This document shows, piece after piece, positions 14,975 to 21,550 of a DNA stretch of 22,552 nt. Source of the DNA: Devosia sp. (lineage in GTDB: Bacteria; Pseudomonadota; Alphaproteobacteria; Rhizobiales; Devosiaceae); the NCBI GenBank assembly GCA_011322005.1, contig DROE01000105.1:1-22552 (forward strand). The letters run 5' to 3'. The translations under genes and the position numbers were made by a program. The notes under the pieces were generated by a model. The model saw nothing but the letters and a program-made list of their open reading frames with translations, searched no databases and had not been told where the DNA came from. Each line of letters opens with the position of its first letter. Position 1 is the stretch's first letter.

Positions 14975-16390
14975 ATGAGCACCTTTACCGAACCCGCCGA
15001 TCAACAGATCCGCCGCCCGCGCCATTCGGAATGGCGCACAGAAGAAGGCCAGCTTGAGCCGGGCTGGATGGCGCGCCTTCAGGCTTTGATTGGGGCGGGT
15101 GACAGCGCAGAGCTGCGCTCACTCATGGAGCCGCTGCATGAAGCTGATGTGGGGGATGTTCTGGAGGCGCTGAGTGCGGAAGAACGGCTTGAACTGGTCC
15201 GCCTGCTGGGAGACAGCTTTGACTATTCCTCGCTGACCGGTGTCGATGAGGCGGTGCGTGTCGACCTTATCGAACATCTGCCCAATACCGATGTCGCCCG
15301 CGGCGTGGCTTCGATTGAAAATGACGATGCGGTGTTCATTCTTGAGGATATAGAGGAGCCCGACCGCGACGCCATTCTGGCGCTGGTTCCCGAGTTCGAG
15401 CGCCTCACTCTGCGCCGGTCTTTGGATTATCCAGAGGATACAGCCGGCCGGCGCATGCAGACAGAGTTTATCGCTCTGCCTCCGTTCTGGACCGTGGGGC
15501 AGGCCATCGACTACATGCGCACGGCTGATGATCTGCCCGAGGAGTTTTATCAGCTTTATGTGGTTGACCCAGCTTTCACTTTGCTGGGAACCATCCCGCT
15601 CGACAAGATTCTGCGCGCCGACCGGCCCACGGTCATTTCCGACATTATGGACGATGATGTCATCGAAATTGTCGCCGATGAGGACCAGGAAGAGGCAGCG
15701 CGCGTGTTCGAGCGCTTTGACCTTGTGGAAGTGGCGGTGGTTGACGAGAGCAACCGGCTTGTCGGTGTGCTTACGGTGGACGACATGGTCGACGTTATAC
15801 ATGTGGAAACGGAGGAAGATTTCCGCCGCCTTGCCGGTATCGGTGACGAGGAGGTTTCCGACGGTGTTTTTGACGCCGTTCGATCGCGCTTCACCTGGCT
15901 ATTGGTCAATCTTGCCACAGCCATACTCGCCTCAATGGTCATCGGCCTGTTTGACGCCAGTCTGGAGCAGATGGTGGCGCTTGCGGTACTGATGCCCATC
16001 GTAGCCTCAATGGGCGGCAATGCGGGAACCCAGGCGATGACGGTGACGGTGCGCGCCATATCGGTGCAGGACCTGGACCGTTACAACATCCGGCGGCTGA
16101 TTATGCGTGAAGCCCTGGTCGGTCTGGCCAACGGTATTCTGTTCGCATTCATCGTTGGCGTTGTTGCCGCCATCTGGTTTGGCAACCCCGCTCTTGGTGT
16201 CATTATCGGGCTGGCCATGGTGGTCAACATGCTGGCAGCGGGGATTTCGGGCATTCTGATTCCGCTGGGTTTGAACCGGGTCGGTGTCGACCCGGCGGTG
16301 GCTTCCAGTGCCTTTGTAACCACTGTCACCGATGTTGTGGGCTTCTTTGCTTTTCTGGGCCTGGCTGCGAAATGGTTTGGCCTTGTCTGA
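14975..16390 (+). CDS. mgtE: MgtE-family magnesium channel/transporter
   Basis: A 471-residue inner-membrane Mg2+ channel of usual family length. Residues about 30-155 form the acidic helical N domain (PLHEADVGDVLEALSAEERLEL, split over 48-69). Two CBS domains follow at about 160-290 (PPFWTVGQAIDYM, then DQEEAARVFERFDLVEVAVVDESNRLVGVLTVDD). The membrane part runs from about 305 to 471 with five helices and the signature GGNAGTQAMTVTVRAI (about 347-362). In known MgtE proteins Mg2+ binding between the N and CBS domains closes the pore, so the channel regulates itself. The ATG at 14975 has only a weak AAAG upstream. It stands alone between the acs terminator and the structured region after 16390, and has no evident link to the acetate cluster. 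Confidence 0.93.
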   Translation: MSTFTEPADQQIRRPRHSEWRTEEGQLEPGWMARLQALIGAGDSAELRSLMEPLHEADVGDVLEALSAEERLELVRLLGDSFDYSSLTGVDEAVRVDLIEHLPNTDVARGVASIENDDAVFILEDIEEPDRDAILALVPEFERLTLRRSLDYPEDTAGRRMQTEFIALPPFWTVGQAIDYMRTADDLPEEFYQLYVVDPAFTLLGTIPLDKILRADRPTVISDIMDDDVIEIVADEDQEEAARVFERFDLVEVAVVDESNRLVGVLTVDDMVDVIHVETEEDFRRLAGIGDEEVSDGVFDAVRSRFTWLLVNLATAILASMVIGLFDASLEQMVALAVLMPIVASMGGNAGTQAMTVTVRAISVQDLDRYNIRRLIMREALVGLANGILFAFIVGVVAAIWFGNPALGVIIGLAMVVNMLAAGISGILIPLGLNRVGVDPAVASSAFVTTVTDVVGFFAFLGLAAKWFGLV

Positions 16391-16537
16391 GACGCCATTC
16401 TGCTGCGCACAGGACGCAATTATCCACAGATGCGACAAAATTGGAGTTGCGCAAGTCCGCAACGCGGGTTAGTTACCCGTTAACCAGTCGGCAAAGAAAA
16501 CATGGCCGTCGGGCGGCTGAAACCCAAGGGGCAAAGC
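16391..16537 (+). promoter_or_regulatory. Structured intergenic leader with a consensus DnaA box
   Basis: This is the first part of a 332-base gap before the GST gene. TTATCCACA at 16420-16428 matches the strict DnaA-box consensus. Two adjacent hairpins follow: GTTGCG/CGCAAC (16446-16463, loop of 6) and CGGGT/ACCCG (16465-16479, loop of 5). GGTTA (16467-16471) can instead pair with TAACC (16481-16485), so the second hairpin has a competing fold. A third stem, GGCCG/CGGCT (16504-16518), covers the region just after the ATG at 16502. I could not identify a convincing promoter by eye. Confidence 0.45.
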
Positions 16538-16639
16538 ATGAAGACTCCGGCAAAACCAGTATGCTGGCGCACAGCCACTTGGACCTTTGTGTGCCTGATG
16601 GGCCTGGGACTTTTGTTGTCGGTACTCTCGGGGAGTTAG
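16538..16639 (+). CDS. Possible 33-residue single-helix membrane peptide
   Basis: A short open frame, ATG at 16538 to TAG at 16637-16639, encoding a basic N-terminus (MKTPAKPVCWRTATW) and a hydrophobic segment FVCLMGLGLLLSVL ending in SGS. AAGGGG at 16526-16531 is well placed as a ribosome binding site, which favours this ATG over the in-frame ATG at 16502; starting there would give 45 residues. It contains two Trp and two Cys. The layout of a positive N-terminus plus one helix is typical of small membrane proteins, or of a signal-like leader peptide. An intrinsic terminator follows 43 bases after the stop, just before the GST gene. I recognise no family. Chance open frames of this length are common, so the ribosome binding site and terminator carry most of the support. 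Confidence 0.4.
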   Translation: MKTPAKPVCWRTATWTFVCLMGLGLLLSVLSGS

Positions 16640-16681
16640 TTGAGACAAACAGGTTTGTCGCCCAGGTAATTAGAACCAGAC

Positions 16682-16707
16682 AAGCGCCCCTGCAAGGGCG
16701 TTTTTTT
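16682..16707 (+). terminator. Strong intrinsic terminator abutting the GST ribosome binding site
   Basis: CGCCC (16685-16689) pairs with GGGCG (16696-16700) around CTGCAA. The stem can extend by AAG against TTT with one wobble pair, and seven T residues follow (16701-16707). Another hairpin, GACAAA/TTTGTC with loop CAGG (16644-16659), precedes it. The GST ribosome binding site GGAG starts at 16710, three bases after the T-run. Confidence 0.85.
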
Positions 16708-16722
16708 GTGGAGCAAACAAAC

Positions 16723-17379
16723 ATGAAGCTGCTGATAGGAAACAAGAATTACTCAAGCTGGTCCCTGCGTCCCTGGCTGGTTCTGAAGCATTTTGATATC
16801 GCCTTTGAAGAGGAGATGTTGCTGCTCAATGGTGAAAACTGGAAGCAGAAAATGATTGAAGCCACGCCCAACGGTTGCGTGCCTGTTCTTGTTGATGGTG
16901 ATCTGGTGATCGCCGAAACCATCGCCATCATCGAATATCTGGCCGATCGTTTCCCGGGAAAAGCCATCTGGCCTGTGGATATTTTCAAACGTGCACAGGC
17001 AAGAGCCGCTGCTGCCGAAATGCATGCCGGGTTCAGTGCCTTGCGCAATGCTGCGCCGATGAATTTGCGCGCCTCCCATCCCGGGCGCATCTGCATGGAC
17101 GAAGTAGGAGTTGACATTGCCCGGCTCGAGGACTTGCTGGGGGGGCTTCTCAAACAATCGGGCGGACCTTTTCTGTTTGGGGAATTTTGCGCGGCGGACG
17201 CCATGTTTGCTCCGGTCGCGGGCCGCATAAAGACCTATGAGATACCGGTTTCGGAGCGTCTTGAGGACTATTTTGATGCCATCTACGAACTTGGTGCCTT
17301 CAAGCAATGGTTGTCTGATGCCCTTAAAGAAACATGGATTGTCGAGATGGATGAGATAGACTTCATTCAGGGAAAGTGA
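16723..17379 (+). CDS. Glutathione S-transferase family protein
   Basis: A 218-residue cytosolic GST-fold protein. Residues 1-80 are the thioredoxin-like domain: LLIGNKNYSSWSLRPWLVLK (3-22) with the candidate catalytic Ser/Tyr cluster, GCVPVLVDGDLVIAET (about 52-67) with the cis-Pro loop, and ETIAIIEYLAD carrying the gamma-glutamyl contact. The C-terminal half is the helical domain. The NYSSWS variant is a common proteobacterial GST class with uncharacterised substrates. The frame extends upstream to 16372, but that part would read through the intergenic hairpins and terminator. The ATG at 16723 has GGAG 9 bases upstream and starts the conserved domain, so I chose it. The DUF1489 gene starts 12 bases after its stop, so they are probably co-transcribed. 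Confidence 0.88.
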   Translation: MKLLIGNKNYSSWSLRPWLVLKHFDIAFEEEMLLLNGENWKQKMIEATPNGCVPVLVDGDLVIAETIAIIEYLADRFPGKAIWPVDIFKRAQARAAAAEMHAGFSALRNAAPMNLRASHPGRICMDEVGVDIARLEDLLGGLLKQSGGPFLFGEFCAADAMFAPVAGRIKTYEIPVSERLEDYFDAIYELGAFKQWLSDALKETWIVEMDEIDFIQGK

Positions 17380-17391
17380 ACAGGGCGGTCC

Positions 17392-17820
17392 ATGGCGCTG
17401 AACCTTGTCAAATTGTGTGTTGGCATTTCCTCGGTTGCCGAGCTTGAAGCCTATCGCGCCTCGAGGGCGCGCCTTTTGGGCAATTCAGGGGAGGAACTTC
17501 ATGTGCACCGCACCAGAATGATGCCGCGCAGAGCTGCTCAAATCGCAGGGCAGGGCTCGCTCTACTGGGTAATCAAAGGCAAGATCCGGTGCCGACAGAA
17601 CATATTCGCCCTTGAGGCCAGCACGGACGGGGACGGAAAATCCTGCTGTGATATCCAGATGTTGCCCCAGCTTGTGCGCACGGTTCCTCAACCAAAACGC
17701 CCTTTTCAGGGTTGGCGCTACCTGGCTGAAAAGGATGCGCCCGCCGACCTGGACCTCGGAGAAAACCAGCAGAACGACGTCGAAATTGCCGGCGAACTGG
17801 CGCGTCTTGGCCTGATATGA
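17392..17820 (+). CDS. DUF1489 family protein
   Basis: A 142-residue protein of a family that is widespread in Alphaproteobacteria and has no known function. The family pattern is visible as LVKLCVGISSVAELEAY near the start, HRTRMMPRRAAQIAGQGSLYWVIKG (split over about 39-63), then ARQ-like RCRQNI, and the strongly conserved RPFQGWRYLAEKDAPADL (about 102-119). The soluble, mixed composition suggests a cytoplasmic protein. It follows the GST gene closely, and mipZ starts 99 bases after it. Family assignment is firm from the RPFQGWRYL and SLYWVIKG blocks; function is unknown. Confidence 0.88.
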   Translation: MALNLVKLCVGISSVAELEAYRASRARLLGNSGEELHVHRTRMMPRRAAQIAGQGSLYWVIKGKIRCRQNIFALEASTDGDGKSCCDIQMLPQLVRTVPQPKRPFQGWRYLAEKDAPADLDLGENQQNDVEIAGELARLGLI

Positions 17821-17869
17821 TGTCAAGTTAAGCAATTTACCTGATACTCAATTTATCCCCTTGTGCTTT

Positions 17870-17900
17870 CCCGGCTCAACGCGATAGCTTCGTTGCCGGG
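17870..17900 (+). other. Hairpin in the mipZ leader
   Basis: CCCGG (17870-17874) pairs with CCGGG (17896-17900) and CAACG (17877-17881) with CGTTG (17891-17895). This makes a 10-pair stem with a two-base bulge and a 9-base loop, 19 bases before the mipZ ATG. No T-run follows, so it is a weak terminator candidate for the preceding gene, or an mRNA leader element. A weak DnaA-like sequence TTATCCCCT lies at 17853-17861. Confidence 0.45.
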
Positions 17901-17919
17901 GTAGAAAGCGGGGAGAGCT

Positions 17920-18831
17920 ATGGAAACAAACGGTGCGCACGTCATTGTATTGGGTAATGAGAAGGGTGGATCAGGCAAGTCAACTACAGCGTTTCATTTG
18001 GCCATCTACCTGCTCTATGAAGGCTTTAGTGTCGCTACCATTGATGTGGACTCCCGCCAGCAAACCCTTACCCAGTACGTACGCAATCGCAGAAACTGGG
18101 CCCGGAACCATGATTTGCATATTCCCCAGACCACCCACTACCACCTGCCTTTGTCGCGTGGTGACTCCGTATCCCAAAATCATCGCCTCGAGTTTGATGT
18201 GTTTCGCCATGCGGTCAGCGAAGTCGAGAGTGAAATGGATTTTCTGCTCATCGACACTCCCGGATTTGATACCAACCTGACACGGCTTTCCCATTCGTTG
18301 GCCGACACCCTGATAACACCGCTCAATGACAGTTTGATCGACCTTGATGTTCTGGCGCACATTGACCCGGTTACCGGGGAACCCCGCGAACTCTCCCACT
18401 ACGCACGGCTGGTGCAGAGGGCGCGCAAGGAGCGACTGGCCATCGACGGGCGCACGATTGACTGGGTGCTGGCGCGCAACCGCATTTCCATGCTGTCGTC
18501 CCGCAACATGCGCCTGGTGCACAGCGGCATCGACCAACTGGCAACGCGCCTTGGCGCCCGTGTCGCCGAGGGAATCGGGGAGAGGGTGATTTTCAGGTCG
18601 CTTTTCCCCATCGGGATGACTGTTTTCGACCCCGTACAGAACCATTCGGTAGCCGGGTCGCCAACCCTGTCAAATACTTCCGCCACTCAGGAATACAAAA
18701 GCCTTGTTTCCGCTCTGAATCTTCCTGTCAGTGAGCGCGCAAAAACCCGCAACGAAGCGCGCAGGGCCTGGGCCCATTCCCAGAGTAAGGGGCCATTGAC
18801 CTTCCAGCATATGAGCCCGTTGACCAGTTAG
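17920..18831 (+). CDS. mipZ: MipZ division-plane positioning ATPase
   Basis: A 303-residue P-loop ATPase of the ParA/MinD superfamily. In Caulobacter, MipZ forms a gradient from the ParB-bound poles and inhibits FtsZ assembly, which places the division site at mid-cell. The deviant Walker A is NEKGGSGKSTTA (13-24) with signature Lys 15 and P-loop Lys 20. IDVDSRQQTLTQY (41-53) and LLIDTPGFD (about 108-116) are the A' and Walker B regions. ISMLSSRNMRLV and IGERVIFRSLFPIGMTVFD in the C-terminal half match MipZ rather than ordinary ParA. No ParB lies next to it, which is normal for mipZ. The ATG has GGGGAG upstream. The stop overlaps the convergent small gene by 4 bases. Confidence 0.92.
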   Translation: METNGAHVIVLGNEKGGSGKSTTAFHLAIYLLYEGFSVATIDVDSRQQTLTQYVRNRRNWARNHDLHIPQTTHYHLPLSRGDSVSQNHRLEFDVFRHAVSEVESEMDFLLIDTPGFDTNLTRLSHSLADTLITPLNDSLIDLDVLAHIDPVTGEPRELSHYARLVQRARKERLAIDGRTIDWVLARNRISMLSSRNMRLVHSGIDQLATRLGARVAEGIGERVIFRSLFPIGMTVFDPVQNHSVAGSPTLSNTSATQEYKSLVSALNLPVSERAKTRNEARRAWAHSQSKGPLTFQHMSPLTS

Positions 18832-19115
18832 ACGATGATCGGGTCTTCGCTCATCATCAGTTGGACAGCTCTTTTGCCCTCCGGCGTAAACACGTCCAGT
18901 TCTATGATTGTCACCGGCGCCGCAATGCGGCGGGTTCGCGCGGACAGTGTTGCTACCATACCCAGCAGATCGGTCACTCTGGTGGTTGCGGGCTGACGCA
19001 GGGCTTGCTCCGCCGCGGCGCTGTAAGCATGCCAGAAGCGCTGTTGTTCACGAGTTGAACTCTCTGATTTGCCAACAAAATTCGCCAGTTCCGTCAAGGG
19101 GCTTGGTTTGTTCAT
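18828..19115 (-). CDS. Uncharacterised 95-residue protein
   Basis: A soluble-looking 95-residue protein that I do not recognise. The first 60 residues are probably helical (LTELANFVGKSESSTREQQRFWHAYSAAAEQAL, split over 7-39), followed by a more strand-like end (APVTIIELDVFTPEGKRAVQLM). No signal peptide, membrane helix or cysteine is present. A GGAGT ribosome binding site lies about 8 bases before the ATG, supporting expression. It is downstream of the D,D-carboxypeptidase gene on the same strand (57-base gap), so it may share its transcript. It ends inside the stop region of mipZ, which faces it, so the two transcripts overlap tail to tail. Position near mipZ and a cell-wall enzyme is suggestive of a cell-envelope or division role, but nothing in the protein shows it. 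Confidence 0.65.
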   Translation of the reverse strand: MNKPSPLTELANFVGKSESSTREQQRFWHAYSAAAEQALRQPATTRVTDLLGMVATLSARTRRIAAPVTIIELDVFTPEGKRAVQLMMSEDPIIV

Positions 19116-19172
19116 TTGGGCTACTCCAATACTTACTTTGCACCAAAATCGCTTCCCGGTGTTTGGCTATCA

Positions 19173-20828
19173 TTAGCTTTGTACAGCCAGACAGCTCATT
19201 TCTTCTTCTCTTATCAATGCACACATATCCAACGCTTCCTCCCGGCTCGAAAACCCTGCGAAGCGGGCGCGAAAAAAGGTCTGACCGGTTTTGTCGAACC
19301 GCTCGATATAGGAACGGAAGTCCGCCAGCTCGGAAACACGCCCGGTGGCGTTGTTCAGCATTTGCTCCGCACCGCTGGCGCTTGGGGGAGCACCAATTTG
19401 AACGACCCATGCGGGGCCTGAGAGACTGGTTTGGGCAGGTGGTGGCGCAACATTTGCACCCGCCACCTCAATAGACCCCGAAGTCATGAGGTCAATTGCC
19501 TGGCTTTCCACATCTCCGATTGGAGCCGGAGGAATAAGCATTGCCGGAACACCGGGTTGCACCTGGTCCGATGAACTGGGGCCGAGCCGGAAATTGCTGC
19601 TGAGCCATGCCCCGATAATATCGATGGGCGGCGGCGCGCCGGAGTTTGTAGCACCAGCGGCAATGGCGGTTGCCTGCACGGCCGGGGTTGGAATGAGTTG
19701 TGTGGGCGGCTCCATGGCAGCCACCTCTAGCTGTGCAATGGCGGCATCACGCAACGCCTGAGGCGGGGCGGGGCGTGCAAGAGGGATGGGTAGTTCGTCG
19801 GGATTGACACCCGCCACCAATATTTCGGTTCCGACGGGGCTCGCGGAGGGCACGGGTTGAGGCGTGCGGCGCCACGAAGGCAAGGGCATGGGGGTCACCG
19901 GTTGACCGGAGGCAACGGCAAACACGTTGCTTGAGTTTGTAATGCCCACTTCGGGGATTGATGCTTGCGCCCAGTAGCTGCCGCGCCGGGCCCTGCCCAT
20001 ATACTTGTTGAGCAACTCAGTGATCTTGGCGTTGCGCGCACTGCCGGAGGAAAATCCAAACCCCGCAATCACGACATGACGGTTGTCCTTGCGGGCGGCA
20101 GTCAACAGATTGAATCCCGACGCTCTCGTGTAGCCCGTCTTGATACCGTCCACGCCATTGCGGCCCAGCAATCGGTTATGGCTGCCATAGGTCTTGCCTC
20201 TGTAGGTGAAGCTGCGAAGTTGAAAATAGTCATAGTACTGCGGAAAATGCTGAAACACCGCCATGCCAAGCCGGGCCTGGTCGCGCACAGTGGTCACCTG
20301 GCGCGTGCTGGGCAGCCCCGAGGCGTTGGTATAGGTTGTGCGCGACATTCCCAGCGCGCGCGCCGTGGCGGTCATGCGCTCCGCAAACTTGCGTTCGGAG
20401 CCAGAAATGTTTTCGGCAATCACGCGTGCCACATCATTGGCTGAGAGCGTCACCAGGGCCTTTATTGCGTCCTCCACCTTGATGGTGGAGCCGGCACGCA
20501 CATAGAGTTTGGTCGGTACCGCCGATGCGGCATAGGAGGAAACGTTCAAGTGGCTGGAAAGGGTCAGACGGCCCGCCTCCAGTTCCTGAAACAGAATATA
20601 AAGCGTCATTACCTTGGTAACCGAGGCCGGGTACCGCAGGGAGTCGGCAGCGTAGGAATAAAGCGTGTTGCCGGTTTTTGCATCGACCACGATGCCGGCA
20701 TAGGAGCGCGGCACCTGGGCGCTGGCCGACGGCGGCAAAGCTCCCCACAGCAGAATGAATGCAACAGCACCAGTCAAAACGGCGCGCAAAACTCCCCTGC
20801 GCTGGCCTGCCAAAACAACCTGTGACAA
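19173..20828 (-). CDS. D-alanyl-D-alanine carboxypeptidase (S11) with C-terminal SPOR domain
   Basis: A 551-residue periplasmic enzyme that trims the terminal D-Ala of peptidoglycan pentapeptides. A signal peptide covers residues 1 to about 38 (hydrophobic VLTGAVAFILLWGALPP, likely cut after ASA). Catalytic motifs are SVTK (69-72, nucleophile Ser 69), SAN (129-131) and KTG (230-232). The peptidase domain ends near 290, and a long Pro/Ala-rich linker (about 310-470) carries the C-terminal SPOR domain (about 470-551, starting AWVVQIGAPPSASGAEQML). SPOR domains bind denuded glycan strands at the division septum. The frame has no ATG near its start, so the TTG at 20828 is used, with AAGGG and GGAG upstream. 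The S11 plus SPOR arrangement is common in Rhizobiales. The unknown small gene follows on the same strand. Confidence 0.92.
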   Translation of the reverse strand: MSQVVLAGQRRGVLRAVLTGAVAFILLWGALPPSASAQVPRSYAGIVVDAKTGNTLYSYAADSLRYPASVTKVMTLYILFQELEAGRLTLSSHLNVSSYAASAVPTKLYVRAGSTIKVEDAIKALVTLSANDVARVIAENISGSERKFAERMTATARALGMSRTTYTNASGLPSTRQVTTVRDQARLGMAVFQHFPQYYDYFQLRSFTYRGKTYGSHNRLLGRNGVDGIKTGYTRASGFNLLTAARKDNRHVVIAGFGFSSGSARNAKITELLNKYMGRARRGSYWAQASIPEVGITNSSNVFAVASGQPVTPMPLPSWRRTPQPVPSASPVGTEILVAGVNPDELPIPLARPAPPQALRDAAIAQLEVAAMEPPTQLIPTPAVQATAIAAGATNSGAPPPIDIIGAWLSSNFRLGPSSSDQVQPGVPAMLIPPAPIGDVESQAIDLMTSGSIEVAGANVAPPPAQTSLSGPAWVVQIGAPPSASGAEQMLNNATGRVSELADFRSYIERFDKTGQTFFRARFAGFSSREEALDMCALIREEEMSCLAVQS

Positions 20829-21121
20829 GTGCCCTTACTCCAACTCAACTGCTCGGGCAAATTGACGCCGCCCGCACTCCTGTTTTCGGTTTGGCGTCTC
20901 CACTAGGAACGCAGTGCCGAATTTGCTGGACATCACAATATTTTGCGGGCGTTACATTTTGGTAAAATGCCATCTAAATTTTACTGATGAGTTGAGTGGT
21001 GCGTTAACGCGCATATAATGGCCGCATGCACCTCTTAACACTGACAAACTATCGCCTACATATGAGAGCCAGTTTCAAGCCCACACTTTTCAACCGTTCA
21101 AATTGGCAAAAATCAGAAATC
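20829..21121. promoter_or_regulatory. Divergent intergenic region before clpS
   Basis: About 293 bases separate the carboxypeptidase (minus) and clpS (plus). Besides the promoter at 20992-21019 it holds CATTTT-ggt-AAAATG, a 6-base inverted repeat with a 3-base spacer (20955-20969), and the perfect palindrome GCGTTAACGC (21001-21010). I see no clear minus-strand promoter, no small gene with a good ribosome binding site and no terminator. Confidence 0.5.
20992..21019 (+). promoter_or_regulatory. Sigma70-type promoter for clpS-clpA
   Basis: TTGAGT (20992-20997) and a perfect TATAAT (21014-21019) are separated by 16 bases. The 10-base palindrome GCGTTAACGC lies within the spacer, where a bound repressor would block polymerase. 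Transcription would start near 21026, giving a leader of about 96 bases before the preferred clpS start. Confidence 0.7.
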
Positions 21122-21541
21122 ATGCCCGAACAAGACGTTACAGAATATATTCCGGACCGGGTCATGGAGCGGCACCCGCGCGCCCATCATGCTGAGCGCC
21201 GGCACAGGCTTGCGGGAGCCCGGCGTGCCGGGGATGGGCAGGGTGGCCGGCAGACCGGTACAGCAACCAAGATACGTCCCAGGACAAAGCGGCCCAGCCT
21301 CTACAGGGTGTTGCTGCTCAACGATGACTACACGCCGATGGAATTCGTCATTGGCGTGCTGCAGGAAGTGTTCTCAAAAACCCCCGAGGACGCCTTCCAG
21401 ATTATGATGCACGTTCACAAGAGCGGGGTGGGGGAGTGCGGTGTCTATCCTTTCGAGATTGCCGAAACAAAGGTTATGCGTGTGATGGACGCAGCACAAA
21501 AAAACCAACATCCACTGCAATGTGTGATGGAAAAACAGTAG
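21122..21541 (+). CDS. clpS: ClpS, N-degron adaptor for ClpAP
   Basis: A 139-residue adaptor that recognises N-end-rule substrates and delivers them to ClpAP. The core starts at about residue 52 with RPRTKRPSLYRVLLLNDDYTPMEFV (split). The substrate pocket residues are visible as N67, D68 and D69, plus HVHKSGVG (97-104), and the end HPLQCVMEKQ is typical. The 50 residues before the core are Arg/His-rich (ERHPRAHHAERRHRL) and longer than the roughly 20-30 usual in alphaproteobacterial ClpS. The start is uncertain: 21122 and 21164 lack a good ribosome binding site, and the frame also opens at an ATG at 21026, which coincides with the predicted transcription start. clpA follows 9 bases after the stop. 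Confidence 0.92.
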   Translation: MPEQDVTEYIPDRVMERHPRAHHAERRHRLAGARRAGDGQGGRQTGTATKIRPRTKRPSLYRVLLLNDDYTPMEFVIGVLQEVFSKTPEDAFQIMMHVHKSGVGECGVYPFEIAETKVMRVMDAAQKNQHPLQCVMEKQ

Positions 21542-21550
21542 GAATAAATC

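Noticed and set aside
16538..16639. Trp-type ribosome attenuation leader peptide
   Set aside because: The two Trp codons are separated and no Trp biosynthesis gene follows.
16372..16722. Upstream in-frame extension of the GST gene, giving 335 residues
   Set aside because: It would overlap the mgtE end and translate through hairpins and a strong terminator. The added residues resemble no GST, and the ATG at 16723 has a ribosome binding site.
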